A DNA stretch of 64,000 nt from positions 124,001 through 188,000 of the forward strand of contig NZ_VRKO01000016.1 in the NCBI RefSeq assembly GCF_012271765.1, given 5' to 3'. This DNA is from Erwinia rhapontici (GTDB lineage: Bacteria; Pseudomonadota; Gammaproteobacteria; Enterobacterales; Enterobacteriaceae). A model generated the notes under the pieces. That model searched no databases. It saw nothing but the letters and a program-made list of their open reading frames with translations, and had not been told where the DNA came from. The position numbers and the translations under genes are program-made. Below, piece by piece: positions 48,966 through 58,882 of this stretch; positions within the stretch are counted from its first letter, which is position 1, and each line of letters starts with the position of its first letter.

Positions 48966-49110
48966 GTTAATTACTGACTCTTCCTGCACCCTCTTTTCAC
49001 CTATTTACACGCACGGTCAGGATGCACAGTTAATGGATATCAGAACGGTCAGGCAAATAAATGCCCATAACGATCTCTGGGTATCATTGTGTGCAAGTAA
49101 AAACAAGTAA
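48877..49110 (+). CDS. Rz1-like o-spanin lipoprotein, embedded in the i-spanin gene
   Basis: 77 aa read in the +1 frame from GTG 48877. GAGGAGG sits 6 nt upstream. The start VYKRPMLCLMILTLVASC is a perfect lipoprotein signal, with lipobox LVASC and acylation at about Cys18. The mature part is about 60 residues with two more Cys. Nested out-of-frame o-spanins are typical of Rz/Rz1 pairs. It runs 145 nt past the i-spanin stop. Confidence 0.75.
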   Translation: MYKRPMLCLMILTLVASCSSHNSTPTIASELITDSSCTLFSPIYTHGQDAQLMDIRTVRQINAHNDLWVSLCASKNK

Positions 49111-49233
49111 GCCTCGCCTTTATTATTTTATTTAGGAGGTGTTACGCAGTTTGTTATTTATTGTATCCCACTCAACCCCATTTATTAATCCTGAATAAGG
49201 CGGCTGACATCTGTGCGCTGCCCGGAGGTTATT

Positions 49234-50982
49234 ATGATTGAAGTTAACTCTTTTGCTGAATTACGCACCACCGCGCCATCAAAATCAGGCGAAATTGCGC
49301 TGTTAAAACGTTATTACGATAAAGACTCCACCTTTCGTGGTGGTGGTACTTTTGCCGGTTTCGTGACAACGGCGCTGCCGGTGGATGACAGTGGCACCTA
49401 TGCCGTCGGAACAGGATTTTTTTGGAAACGGGTGGTGAACAGCCAGGACGAGCTGAATATCTATCACTTTGGCGGCAAAGGTGACGGTATCACCGACGAC
49501 AGCGGTGCCTTTAAGCTGATGCTGAACTGGGCACAGAATGTGAATACCAGCAGCAAGGATCTTGGCGTTCGTTTCCCGGGCGGTAAGTTTCTGATCAACC
49601 CGATTGATCTCTCCGCCAGCGAAATCCCGTTCTTTTATCTCTATGGTGACGACAACCCCCAGGGGGGAATGCCGCGTACCACCATTGTTTCCGATAAATC
49701 CACCAGCCCGGTGTTCAAAGTGAACGCACGGCGCACGGCGATTAAAGGTATTTGCTGGAACGGTCAGGCCTCGGCGGATATCACCGCCAATAAGGGAGCG
49801 ATCAGCGCTGAGATGTGTACCAACCAGCAGCCCTTCTTTGAAAATATTATGGTGGCAGGCCAGACGGTGCTGATCACCTGTTTCCGGGTACAGAATTCGG
49901 GGGGGACGGCGGTCAAGCTTCTGGATACGCTGGATACCAAGTTCGACCAGATCTACTCGATCAATACCTATGGGCGCGTCTTTGACGTCGGCTGGTCTGA
50001 TACGGTGAAGGGCGTATGGGACCACTCCACGGCCATTGAGTTGTCGAATGCTAACTTCCAGAGCGGCTATGGTGACGCCACGCTAATGATGCCGCGCGTT
50101 GGCCAGGGGCTGATACGCAACGTCTGGATTGAGCACACCCGCTTCCCGGGGGATTTCAATAACGGGCAGTGGCTGGTGGATGCCCTGAGTCTGGAGGACT
50201 GCGCCAATCCGCTGAATATGGATAATGCCCGCGTGCAGATCCGCCAGCTCAATCTGCAATCCGGCGGCGCGGTCAGCCTGAACGCCGCCGCCGGGCGCTG
50301 GTTGTCCGGCTATGAATCCGGCTGGCGTCGGGATGAAAGCTTCGGTACACAGATGACCGGCACTATGCGCGCGGGCTGGTACAGCGGCTATAAAATTACC
50401 AACATCTCTACCAGCGACAAATGGTACAAGCTGGGTAAAGTCTTTATGCCAAAAGATAACCAGCAATGGATTATTGAGATGATCGGTAAGTCGACGAACG
50501 ATGCTGTGACCGGGACGGCGGGAAGCCCGATCGGTGCCATGTCATCCGGCACCAGTTATCTGGCCATTTCTCGCTGCGCCACCGCGATTTACGGCGATAT
50601 CCGGCATCATGGTTCTCCTGCGGTGCTGGATATCAAGTTCAACCGCATCGGCGTGACCACATCGGAGATTTGGGTCAAACTGAAAGCGGCCAGTGGCGAT
50701 ACTATGTTCAACCTGAAATCCACCGGACCGACGCGCTTTGAATCCGGTGAGTGCTCGCTGTTTACGCCGGACCTGAGTGAAGTCACGGATGCCACGACGA
50801 TAGGCACCGTCTCTCCGGCGGCACGTATGAGCCTGCATAACGGGCTGGCGGGCGTGGGGGCGAATGAAAAAGGCGTGCTGACGGTGGCGACAGCGATCGC
50901 AACAGCGCCGGCCACCACCACGGTTGCTGGTTATATCACTGTGAACGTCAATGGGACCGACAGAAAAATTGCGTATTATTAA
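49234..50982 (+). CDS. Tailspike-like beta-helix polysaccharide depolymerase
   Basis: 582 aa. Residues 1-75 resemble a phage tailspike head (SFAELRTTAPSKSGEIALL; GGGTFAGFV; FFWKRVV), followed by the pectate-lyase-superfamily entry motif HFGGKGDGITDDSGAF and a long beta-helix. Such proteins cut capsule or exopolysaccharide; AmsF of Erwinia and WceF of Pantoea are related cell-encoded examples. There is no signal peptide. GGAGG lies 5 nt before ATG 49234. It follows the lysis genes with no other tail gene nearby. Confidence 0.82.
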   Translation: MIEVNSFAELRTTAPSKSGEIALLKRYYDKDSTFRGGGTFAGFVTTALPVDDSGTYAVGTGFFWKRVVNSQDELNIYHFGGKGDGITDDSGAFKLMLNWAQNVNTSSKDLGVRFPGGKFLINPIDLSASEIPFFYLYGDDNPQGGMPRTTIVSDKSTSPVFKVNARRTAIKGICWNGQASADITANKGAISAEMCTNQQPFFENIMVAGQTVLITCFRVQNSGGTAVKLLDTLDTKFDQIYSINTYGRVFDVGWSDTVKGVWDHSTAIELSNANFQSGYGDATLMMPRVGQGLIRNVWIEHTRFPGDFNNGQWLVDALSLEDCANPLNMDNARVQIRQLNLQSGGAVSLNAAAGRWLSGYESGWRRDESFGTQMTGTMRAGWYSGYKITNISTSDKWYKLGKVFMPKDNQQWIIEMIGKSTNDAVTGTAGSPIGAMSSGTSYLAISRCATAIYGDIRHHGSPAVLDIKFNRIGVTTSEIWVKLKAASGDTMFNLKSTGPTRFESGECSLFTPDLSEVTDATTIGTVSPAARMSLHNGLAGVGANEKGVLTVATAIATAPATTTVAGYITVNVNGTDRKIAYY

Positions 50983-50992
50983 TCAACAGCTT

Positions 50993-51020
50993 AAGGCCGG
51001 GGAAATCCGGCCTTTTTTTG
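50993..51020 (+). terminator. Terminator after the depolymerase gene
   Basis: AAGGCCGG/CCGGCCTT stem with a GGAAAT loop and seven T residues; it closes the lysis-depolymerase unit. Confidence 0.93.
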
Positions 51021-51116
51021 TCGTTTTCGCGGCTGTTAAAAAATGGTTATGAACTTTCTCCACCTCGTCCGGTCACAAAAAGGGTAGGCTTCTTTTAACG
51101 ATGAAAGGAAATATCC

Positions 51117-51380
51117 ATGAGTGATAACGAAAGCAAAACGCAGACTGACCACTTACGTGACGTGACTTCGCAGCTAAAAGAAATGCGCCATTATGCTCAG
51201 AGTAATACTGAAACGCTGTCAACACAGTGGCTGGCGTTCGATCAGGGGGAGCACAAAGACACAGGCTTTGCAGAGAAAATTAATCAGTTACTGACTCAGC
51301 AAGGTAGCCTGCTGGATGAGCTGGATACCACCATCCAGGATTTTGAAATCGAAGCGAACCGCATCGAAAACGAAGCATAA
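51117..51380 (+). CDS. Small acidic coiled-coil protein, unknown function
   Basis: 87 aa, helical throughout (LRDVTSQLKEMRHYAQSNTE; LLDELDTTIQDFEIEANRIE), no Cys, no membrane segment. AAGGA precedes ATG 51117 and a terminator follows. I do not recognise the family. It is monocistronic, between the phage-derived island and the MASE1-GGDEF gene. Confidence 0.7.
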   Translation: MSDNESKTQTDHLRDVTSQLKEMRHYAQSNTETLSTQWLAFDQGEHKDTGFAEKINQLLTQQGSLLDELDTTIQDFEIEANRIENEA

Positions 51381-51389
51381 TGCAAAAAA

Positions 51390-51416
51390 GCCGGCCTTTT
51401 CAGGTCGGCCCTTTAT
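51390..51416. terminator. Terminator after the small coiled-coil gene
   Basis: GCCGGCC/GGTCGGC stem with a TTTTCA loop, an A run before it and a T-rich stretch after it. It can act in both directions, also for the converging GGDEF gene. Confidence 0.8.
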
Positions 51417-51473
51417 TCTCATCTGGTCTGACAGCATCACGTCTGGCCGCACCAGCCCTCGCCAAACCCGTAG

Positions 51474-52871
51474 TTACAAGATAAATTCCGGACGGACCTG
51501 ATTTCTACCGCTGCTCTTGGCGATATAGAGCTGCTCATCGGCTTTGGTAATCGATTCGTCCAGACTGTTGACGTTATTGATATTGAGCGCGCTGATACCG
51601 ATGCTGGCCGTCACGCTGAGATCGTTGCCGTCAAGCAGGATCTGGTTCTCTTCAATACTGTGACGCAGACGGTTGGCTAACAGAAAAGCGCGCGGCTGTG
51701 AAATCCCTTCTATTAATACCAGAAATTCCTCGCCCCCCATCCTGCACACCAGCGCTGACGCGGGCAATCCCTGACGAATACACTCCACCGTTTTTGCCAG
51801 CACATAATCGCCGCTGGCATGGCCGTAGGTATCATTAATGTTCTTGAAGCGGTCGATATCAATGACAAATACCGCACCAAAAAAGCCCTGTGGGCGGTTA
51901 CGCGGGGTGACCAGTGTTTCCAGTTTGGAGGCGAGACCGCTGCGTGTCAGCGCGCCGGTCAGGAAATCATAGTCGGCACGCTTGGTAATCCGCGCCACCA
52001 GTTTACGGTTTGAGGCGGTACTCAGTGCCACAATCAGTGGGCTGATCAACATCGCTGCCACGCCCAGGCGCGCGGATGACAAACTGTCAATACGGAACAG
52101 GTCGTCTTTGCCCTGAATATTCAGCACGTTTCCCGCAACCAGAATAATTTCGCTAATACCGGTAAACAGCGTCAGGAAACAGGTAATAAACAGCGGATAG
52201 CTGATCGCACACCACAACAACGCCGGTAATGGGAACAGTAAACTGCCGCCGCCACCGACCCAAATGCCGGTTACCGTGGTGAGCACCAGCGCCAGTATCG
52301 GTAGCACGCTGCTGTCGCGCAGGGCAGTAACCAGATGTACCAGTTCATCGCGTCTCGGCAGGCTGATCACCAACGGTAATAGCAGAATCGATGTCGACAT
52401 CTGTTCGGAGAACCAGGAGAACCAGGCTTTAAACAGCTCATCTTCGAAGTAGCGCTCGCTGACGATGGCGCCGACCAGCGCACAGGCTGCGGCACCCAGC
52501 AGTGAAGCAGGAAACACATGCAACAGCGCCTGCAAGCGGCGGGGATGTCCGCGCGTGAAAAAAGGGTTACTCAGCAACACCCAGCGGGCGGTGGCGATAA
52601 AAAGAATATTAGCGATATCCAGACCGACGGCAATCCTCACCTGGGTACCATAAAGGATATCGGCACTGAGCATACCGAAATAGAGCACGACCAGGGTGCT
52701 GGGTTTGTCCAGTGATGGGAAGCGGATCAGCAGCCCCAGAAGAATGGCGTTACCCGGCCAGAACAGTGACAGTGAGGCTAAATTGCGCGATTCCAGGCCG
52801 ATTGTGGATAGCAGCATGGCAAGGGCAAATAAGATGATGGCCCTGTTGAGGTTATATTTATAATTTGGCAT
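51474..52871 (-). CDS. MASE1-GGDEF diguanylate cyclase
   Basis: 465 aa. An N-terminal MASE1-like membrane sensor with about eight helices covers residues 1-290 (ASLSLFWPGNAILLGLLIRFPS is the MASE1 signature region). The GGDEF domain has an intact GGEEF (CRMGGEEFLVLIE), so cyclase activity is predicted. No RxxD inhibitory site is visible five residues ahead. An RcsAB-box-like sequence lies 150 bp upstream. The start has only a weak ribosome site. Confidence 0.92.
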   Translation of the reverse strand: MPNYKYNLNRAIILFALAMLLSTIGLESRNLASLSLFWPGNAILLGLLIRFPSLDKPSTLVVLYFGMLSADILYGTQVRIAVGLDIANILFIATARWVLLSNPFFTRGHPRRLQALLHVFPASLLGAAACALVGAIVSERYFEDELFKAWFSWFSEQMSTSILLLPLVISLPRRDELVHLVTALRDSSVLPILALVLTTVTGIWVGGGGSLLFPLPALLWCAISYPLFITCFLTLFTGISEIILVAGNVLNIQGKDDLFRIDSLSSARLGVAAMLISPLIVALSTASNRKLVARITKRADYDFLTGALTRSGLASKLETLVTPRNRPQGFFGAVFVIDIDRFKNINDTYGHASGDYVLAKTVECIRQGLPASALVCRMGGEEFLVLIEGISQPRAFLLANRLRHSIEENQILLDGNDLSVTASIGISALNINNVNSLDESITKADEQLYIAKSSGRNQVRPEFIL

Positions 52872-53503
52872 CGTTAGGCTCAGGACGGTTAAAACGGGTC
52901 ACTCTCGAGACGGTCGAGTTTACTGGCTGGCTGCAGTTAGATAACAGATCGACATCAGGGGATTGGCGCGAAATGACGCGCCCACAACATACGTGACAAC
53001 CCGGATGAAAGCAATTCCTTAAGACTATTCCTGGTATTGCTATTAGCAGAATGGCGCAAGCACGATCTGACTATCACTTGCGCTACTCAATCAGTTAAGT
53101 ATTTTTAATCTGTTTCCCGGCCAGCGCCGTTATGTGATGCCACATATAGCGCAAAACCCAGCAGCGATCGAATAAAAAAATACACAGTCAGGCGGTTTGG
53201 GAAAAATCCTGGTGATGCTAACTCACTGAGCTAAATCATAAAAGAAACTGACTATCCTGAGTGTTGCGCTATCCGCAGGGAGGCCAGCCCGCTGAAATAA
53301 GGGTAATGAATGGACTTGAGGACCCCGCCAGAAAGGCGGTTTGCGGCGGGGGGGGATGGACCGTAACGCGAGGCAGGAGGGGGAAAAGTGTTTCAGCCAT
53401 TGACAAAACAATGTGCGGACTCAGGGGCTTAGTGGTTCCATAACGCAGTGCTAACCTTTATTATCCTCCCCAATTGTTTACTGCCATAAGAAAGACGGAT
53501 GTC
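52872..53503. other. Intergenic region between the GGDEF gene and lolC
   Basis: 632 bp without a supported gene. It marks the right-hand edge of the block that separates mfd and lolC. It holds an RcsAB-like box (53020-53033), a small stem GGCGCG/CGCGCC near 52965, and G-runs around 53345-53390. TTGACA at about 53400 may belong to the lolC promoter. Confidence 0.5.
53020..53033. promoter_or_regulatory. RcsAB box upstream of the MASE1-GGDEF gene
   Basis: TAAGACTATTCCTG matches 12 of 14 positions of the RcsAB consensus TAAGAATATTCCTA. It lies 149 bp upstream of the cyclase start and about 470 bp from lolC, so the cyclase is the likelier target. Confidence 0.55.
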
Positions 53504-54703
53504 ATGTATCAACCTGTCGCCTTATTTATAGGCCTGCGCTACATGCGCGGGCGTGGTTCAGATCGCTTCGGGCGGTTTGTTTCCTGGCTTTCCGCTATCG
53601 GCATTACGCTGGGTGTGATGGCGCTGGTTACCGTGCTGTCGGTGATGAACGGCCTTGAGCACGAGCTGGAAAAAAATACCCTTGGCCTGATGCCACAAGC
53701 GTTGATCACCAGCGATACCGGGTCGATCAATCCGCAACAACTGCCTGCCAGTAGCCTGCACCTCAGCGGGGTCAGTCGCGTCACCTCGCTGACGACCGGG
53801 GAAGTGGTGATGCAGAGTGCACGCAGCGTTGGCGTTGGCGTGATGCTGGGCATTACTCCCGATGAAGCCGATCCGTTAACGCCTTACCTGGTGAGCGTAC
53901 GCCAGCAGCAGCTGGAATCAGGCAAGTACAATGTGATCATCGGTGAACAACTGGCGGGACAGCTTGGCGTAAAACGTGGCGACCAGGTGCGTCTGATGGT
54001 GCCGTCAGCCAGCCAGTTCACCCCGATGGGGCGTATTCCCAGTCAGCGTTTGTTTACTATTATTGGCACCTTTGCCTCGAACAGCGATGTCGACGGTTAT
54101 CAGATTCTGGTCAACCAGCAGGATGCCTCGCGTCTGATGCGTTACCCGGCCGGGAATATCACGGGCTGGCGTTTGTGGCTGGACAAACCGTTACAGGTGG
54201 ACAGCGTCAGCCAGCAAACCCTGCCGAAAGGGCTGGTGTGGAAAGACTGGCGTGAGCGTAAAGGCGAACTGTTCCAGGCAGTCAAGATGGAAAAAAACAT
54301 GATGGGCCTGCTGCTCAGCCTGATTGTCGCCGTCGCTGCATTCAATATTGTTACCTCGCTGGGCCTGCTGATTATGGAGAAGCAGGGTGAAGTCGCGATC
54401 CTGCAAACGCAGGGGCTGAAACGCCGTCAAATTGTGGCAGTGTTTATGGTGCAAGGCGCAACGGCTGGTATTGTCGGTGCGCTACTTGGCGCACTGCTCG
54501 GCGTGCTGCTCGCCAGCCAGTTAAATAACCTGATGCCGGTGATTGGTGCCTTCCTTGATGGCGCCGCCTTACCGGTTGAAATTTCCCTGACTCAGGTTGC
54601 CACCATCACCCTGACGGCGATTGTCGTGGCGCTGTTGTCAACGCTTTACCCTTCCTGGCGTGCGGCCGCCGTTCAACCCGCTGAGGCTTTACGTTATGAG
54701 TAA
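53504..54703 (+). CDS. lolC: Lipoprotein release permease LolC
   Basis: LolC, LolD and LolE extract outer-membrane lipoproteins from the inner membrane and hand them to LolA. 399 aa: one N-terminal membrane helix, a large periplasmic domain that binds LolA, and three C-terminal helices. ATG 53504 ([17 protein letters not shown]) matches E. coli; the frame extends 30 nt upstream. It overlaps lolD by 8 nt. Confidence 0.98.
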   Translation: MYQPVALFIGLRYMRGRGSDRFGRFVSWLSAIGITLGVMALVTVLSVMNGLEHELEKNTLGLMPQALITSDTGSINPQQLPASSLHLSGVSRVTSLTTGEVVMQSARSVGVGVMLGITPDEADPLTPYLVSVRQQQLESGKYNVIIGEQLAGQLGVKRGDQVRLMVPSASQFTPMGRIPSQRLFTIIGTFASNSDVDGYQILVNQQDASRLMRYPAGNITGWRLWLDKPLQVDSVSQQTLPKGLVWKDWRERKGELFQAVKMEKNMMGLLLSLIVAVAAFNIVTSLGLLIMEKQGEVAILQTQGLKRRQIVAVFMVQGATAGIVGALLGALLGVLLASQLNNLMPVIGAFLDGAALPVEISLTQVATITLTAIVVALLSTLYPSWRAAAVQPAEALRYE

Positions 54704-55400
54704 CAAGATCCTGTTGCAGTGCGACAACCTGTGCAAACGCTATCAGGAAGGCAGCGTGCAGACCGATGTCCTGCGCAACGTTACCTTCAGCGTAGAACCG
54801 GGTGAAATGATGGCGATTGTTGGCAGTTCCGGTTCGGGGAAAAGTACCCTGATGCACCTGATGGGCGGGCTGGATACACCGACCTCGGGCGAGGTGGTGT
54901 TTGACGGGAAGTCGCTGAACAGCATGTCCTCGGCAGCCAAGGCCGAATTGCGTAACCGCGAACTGGGCTTTATCTATCAGTTCCACCATCTGCTGCCTGA
55001 TTTCAGTGCGCTGGAAAATGTCGCGATGCCGCTGCTGATTGGCCAGACCGCCAAAGCAGAAGCTCAGCAGAGAGCGGTCGACATGCTGAAAGCTGTCGGG
55101 CTGGATCACCGTGCTGCACACCGTCCTTCAGAATTATCCGGCGGTGAACGTCAGCGTGTGGCCATCGCGCGTGCGCTGGTCAACAACCCGCGCCTGGTGC
55201 TGGCCGATGAACCGACCGGTAACCTTGATGCGCGTAACGCCGATGCCATCTTTGACCTGCTCAACGAGCTGAATCAACGGCAGGGCACGGCTTTTCTGGT
55301 CGTCACCCACGATCTGCATTTGGCGAAACGTATGCGTCGTCAGATGGAGATGCGCGACGGGCAGCTCAGTGACCAGGTCAAACGGGCAGGTAGCTTCTGA
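54696..55400 (+). CDS. lolD: Lipoprotein release ATPase LolD
   Basis: 234 aa ABC ATPase. Walker [10 protein letters not shown], signature [15 protein letters not shown], Walker [13 protein letters not shown] and H-loop VVTHD are all intact. ATG 54696 ([16 protein letters not shown]) is selected by homology; an upstream in-frame start lies inside lolC. Its TGA shares one base with the lolE ATG. Confidence 0.98.
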   Translation: MSNKILLQCDNLCKRYQEGSVQTDVLRNVTFSVEPGEMMAIVGSSGSGKSTLMHLMGGLDTPTSGEVVFDGKSLNSMSSAAKAELRNRELGFIYQFHHLLPDFSALENVAMPLLIGQTAKAEAQQRAVDMLKAVGLDHRAAHRPSELSGGERQRVAIARALVNNPRLVLADEPTGNLDARNADAIFDLLNELNQRQGTAFLVVTHDLHLAKRMRRQMEMRDGQLSDQVKRAGSF

Positions 55401-56644
55401 TGGCGGGCTCTCTCTCTCTTCTGCTCGGCCTGCGCTTCAGCCGTGGTCGTCGGCGCGGAGGCATGGTCTCGCTGATTTCCGTGATCTCAACGGTCGGCAT
55501 TGCGCTGGGCGTGGCGGTGCTGATCGTCGGGCTAAGCGCGATGAATGGCTTTGAACGTGAACTGAATAACCGCATTCTGGCCGTCGTGCCGCACGGTGAA
55601 ATTGAGCCGGTCAACCAGCCGTTCACCGGCTGGCAGGGGCTGGTGCCGAAAATGGAACAGATCCCAGGTATTGCGGCGGCAGCACCTTATATTAATTTCA
55701 CCGGGTTGATCGAAAGCGGCAGCAAGTTGCAGGCCGTACAGGTGAAGGGCGTTGACCCGCAGCAGGAGAGCCGCCTCAGTGCGCTGCCCTCCTATGTGCA
55801 GGGGGATGCCTGGCAGAACTTTGGTGCGGGCAAGCAACAGATCCTGCTGGGGCAGGGCGTCGCCAACAGCCTGAAGGTAAAACAGGGCGACTGGCTGACG
55901 ATTATGATCCCGAACAGCGATGCCGGGCACAAACTGTTGCAGCCCAAGCGCGTGCGCCTGCAAGTGAGCGGTATCTTAAAGTTAAGCGGGATGCTCGATC
56001 ACAGTCTGGCGCTGGTGCCGTTAGCGGATGCGCAGCAGTTGCTGGGCATGGGGGACAGTGTTACCGGCATCGCCATCAAAGCCACTGATCCGTTCAATGC
56101 GGTCAGCCTTGTCCGTCAGGCGGGCGAAGTCACCCACGCGTATGTGTACATTCGCAGTTGGGTAGGCACTTACGGTTATATGTACCGTGATATCCAGATG
56201 ATCCGCGCGATTATGTATCTGGCGATGGTGCTGGTGATTGGCGTGGCCTGTTTCAATATCGTCTCCACCCTGGTGATGGCGGTGAAAGATAAAAGCAGCG
56301 ACATTGCCGTACTGCGCACCCTGGGGGCGAAAGACGGCCTGATCCGCGCTATCTTTGTCTGGTATGGCCTGCTTGCCGGACTGGTGGGCAGCGTGAGCGG
56401 CGTGGTGGTGGGGGTGCTGGCTGCGTTCAATCTGACACCGATCATTCATGGGATTGAAGCGCTGACCGGTTACCATTTCCTTTCCGGGGATATCTACTTT
56501 ATTGATTTCCTGCCGTCAGAGCTGCACTGGCGTGATGTCGGGATTGTCCTGGTCACGTCGCTGTTACTCAGTCTGCTGGCAAGCTGGTATCCGGCGCGCC
56601 GGGCCAGCCGTATCGATCCGGCACGGGTACTGAGTGGGCAGTAA
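55400..56644 (+). CDS. lolE: Lipoprotein release permease LolE
   Basis: 414 aa with the same layout as LolC: one N-terminal helix ([20 protein letters not shown]), a periplasmic domain and three C-terminal helices ([26 protein letters not shown]). LolE binds the lipoprotein substrate. ATG 55400 overlaps the lolD stop. nagK, which follows in E. coli, is missing. Confidence 0.98.
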   Translation: MAGSLSLLLGLRFSRGRRRGGMVSLISVISTVGIALGVAVLIVGLSAMNGFERELNNRILAVVPHGEIEPVNQPFTGWQGLVPKMEQIPGIAAAAPYINFTGLIESGSKLQAVQVKGVDPQQESRLSALPSYVQGDAWQNFGAGKQQILLGQGVANSLKVKQGDWLTIMIPNSDAGHKLLQPKRVRLQVSGILKLSGMLDHSLALVPLADAQQLLGMGDSVTGIAIKATDPFNAVSLVRQAGEVTHAYVYIRSWVGTYGYMYRDIQMIRAIMYLAMVLVIGVACFNIVSTLVMAVKDKSSDIAVLRTLGAKDGLIRAIFVWYGLLAGLVGSVSGVVVGVLAAFNLTPIIHGIEALTGYHFLSGDIYFIDFLPSELHWRDVGIVLVTSLLLSLLASWYPARRASRIDPARVLSGQ

Positions 56645-56819
56645 AAACACGAGGGCATTGAGGGCGGTCTCTCACTCTCAGGATGCGGATTTTCCTGGGG
56701 TGGATATCACGTTTATCGGCACACTCTCAGTGCACCCGGGTTAATCACCCGTTATTATCAGGGACAGGTTCCGCACCGTACGGTGCGCCATTCCTGCATA
56801 TTAAGGATTAGAGGATTTG

Positions 56820-57731
56820 ATGATGCGCACACCCCGTCGCCGCCTCAGGCTGGCACGCTACAAGAAGACCCGACGCCAGGTTCACCAGCGTTTTCGTCAG
56901 CGCATTTTCGAACGTGACCGCAATATCGAAATTGCCCGTCATCCGCTGCCGCGTGTGGTGGTGCTGACCGGGGCCGGGATTTCCGCTGAGTCCGGCATCC
57001 GGACTTTCCGCGCAGCCGATGGCCTGTGGGAAGAGCACAAAGTGGAGGATGTCGCCACGCCGGAAGGTTTTGCCCGCGACCCTCAGCGGGTGCAGGATTT
57101 CTACAATGCCCGCAGGCGTCAGCTGCAGCAGGATGATATCCAGCCCAATGCGGCGCATCTGGCGCTGGCTGAACTGGAAGCCGCACTGGGTGACCATTTT
57201 CTGCTGGTGACACAGAATATCGACAACCTGCATGAGCGCGCCGGAAACCGTAACGTTATCCATATGCACGGTGAGCTGTTAAAAGTGCGTTGCTCCGGTA
57301 GTGGTCAGATCCTGCAATGGACGGATGATGTGAAACCCGACGATCGCTGCCATTGCTGTCAGTTCCCGTCCGTATTGCGCCCACACGTGGTGTGGTTTGG
57401 CGAAATGCCGTTGCAGATGGATGAAATTTACCAGGCGCTGGCGCAGGCCGATTATTTTGTGGCGATTGGCACCTCCGGGCACGTTTATCCGGCGGCAGGC
57501 TTCGTCCATGAAGCGCGTTTGCAGGGGGCTCATACCGTGGAGCTGAACCTGGAACCGAGCCAGGTGGGCAGCGAGTTTGAAGAAAAAGAGTACGGACTGG
57601 CCAGCGAAGTGGTCCCGGAATGGGTTCATGACCTGCTGAAAAACATCGCTGTACCGGTGCTGACCGGTGCCGATGCGCCTTCAGCGTTTGGCCAGCGAGA
57701 AGACCAGGTGGGCGATAACTCCGCCGACTAA
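56820..57731 (+). CDS. cobB: NAD-dependent protein deacylase CobB (sirtuin)
   Basis: CobB removes acetyl and succinyl groups from lysines using NAD. 303 aa. The N-terminal basic extension ([20 protein letters not shown]) corresponds to the long E. coli form. [14 protein letters not shown] and [12 protein letters not shown] bind NAD, catalytic His is in [10 protein letters not shown], and CHCC is a zinc site. GAGGA precedes ATG 56820/56823. About 20 extra C-terminal residues are read from the antisense of benE, with a 51-nt tail-to-tail overlap. Confidence 0.95.
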   Translation: MMRTPRRRLRLARYKKTRRQVHQRFRQRIFERDRNIEIARHPLPRVVVLTGAGISAESGIRTFRAADGLWEEHKVEDVATPEGFARDPQRVQDFYNARRRQLQQDDIQPNAAHLALAELEAALGDHFLLVTQNIDNLHERAGNRNVIHMHGELLKVRCSGSGQILQWTDDVKPDDRCHCCQFPSVLRPHVVWFGEMPLQMDEIYQALAQADYFVAIGTSGHVYPAAGFVHEARLQGAHTVELNLEPSQVGSEFEEKEYGLASEVVPEWVHDLLKNIAVPVLTGADAPSAFGQREDQVGDNSAD

Positions 57732-58853
57732 TCCCCAAAACGCGGCACCCACGCCAAGCAGGGTGAGGCCCGAGGCGGTGATCAGAAAAGTGATCACCGC
57801 TGCATCTCGCTGTTTCTCATCGCTTAATGCCCGTTGCAGACTCCCGGCGATGGTGCCCAGCAGTGCCAGCCCGGCAATCGTGTGGATCAGTGCCAGCGGC
57901 AACGCAGTAAACAGGCCGCTAATCGCCCCACCAAACACCCCTGCCAGTAAATAAAACACCCCGGCAGCGGCAGCGGCCCAGTAACGGCGCTGCGGATCGC
58001 TGTGCACCTCCGGTCCCATGCAAATCGCTGCCGTAATCGCGGCAATACACACGGTAAAGCCACCGAAAGGGGCGAGTAGGAGTGCCACCAGCCCGGTCCA
58101 GGCGATCAGCGGTGACACCGGAAGCGTATAGCCGTGTGCTTTGAGGGTGGCGATACCGGGTGCATTCTGTGATGCCATCGTGACCACAAAAAACGGTACG
58201 CCAATGCCCAGCAGCGTTTCGAGCGTAAAGTGCGGCATGATAAATTCCGGCATCACCAGGCTCTGCGTCTGCGTAGCATGAATATTGCCCTGGAGTGCCG
58301 CCATGCCTAACCCGGCCAGCAACGTGAGAATAATGGCATAGCGCGGCAGCAGACGGCGTGACAGCAGATAGACCAGGCACATGGTGCCGCTCAGGGCGAA
58401 GTTAACCTGGATCGCGGCAAATGCATCCACGCCAAACCGCAGTAAAATTCCTGCCAGCATCGCGGCAGAGATCGCCTGCGGTATGGCATTCATCAGGCGG
58501 GCAAACAGTCCGGTAATGCCGCAAAGAAAGATCAGCGCCGAGGCAAAGACAAATACGCCAACGGCCTCATTGAGTGATGTGCCGGGCAGACTGGTCACCA
58601 ACAATGCCGCGCCGGGTGTTGACCAGGCGGTGAGTACTGGCGTGCGATACCACAGTGAGAGGCCGAGCGTGGTGAGGCCCATCGCCAGCCCAAGCATGGT
58701 CAGCCAGCCGCCCGTTTGAGACGCGGTGGCCCCGGCGGCCGCTGCGGCCTGGAAAATAATCGCCGCAGAGCTGGTGTAGCCGACGAGCACGGCAACAAAT
58801 CCGGCGACGATGGCAGGAAACGTCAGGTGACTTAATGTAAGCGGTGGGCGCAT
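57681..58853 (-). CDS. benE: Benzoate/H+ symporter family protein BenE
   Basis: 390 aa, about 12 hydrophobic segments, BenE family ([39 protein letters not shown]). E. coli ydcO is the homologue, and as there it is divergent from sutR (ydcN). Substrate is unproven; benzoate transport is known for the Acinetobacter protein. ATG 58853 ([13 protein letters not shown]) is chosen by homology; the open frame upstream covers the operators. Confidence 0.9.
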   Translation of the reverse strand: MRPPLTLSHLTFPAIVAGFVAVLVGYTSSAAIIFQAAAAAGATASQTGGWLTMLGLAMGLTTLGLSLWYRTPVLTAWSTPGAALLVTSLPGTSLNEAVGVFVFASALIFLCGITGLFARLMNAIPQAISAAMLAGILLRFGVDAFAAIQVNFALSGTMCLVYLLSRRLLPRYAIILTLLAGLGMAALQGNIHATQTQSLVMPEFIMPHFTLETLLGIGVPFFVVTMASQNAPGIATLKAHGYTLPVSPLIAWTGLVALLLAPFGGFTVCIAAITAAICMGPEVHSDPQRRYWAAAAAGVFYLLAGVFGGAISGLFTALPLALIHTIAGLALLGTIAGSLQRALSDEKQRDAAVITFLITASGLTLLGVGAAFWGLVGGVIAHLVFSLAKR

Positions 58854-58882
58854 AGCGAGTGTCCTGGCAGAGGCAGACCAAT

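Noticed and set aside
49303..50025. 240-codon frame opposite the depolymerase gene
   Set aside because: No ribosome site and no family; the plus-strand frame is clearly coding.
45733..51116. Search for attachment-site repeats flanking the phage-derived island
   Set aside because: No convincing direct repeat, tRNA end or integrase was found at either side by eye.
53223..53411. Short frames upstream of lolC on both strands
   Set aside because: They overlap each other, contain G-run translations and lack start signals.
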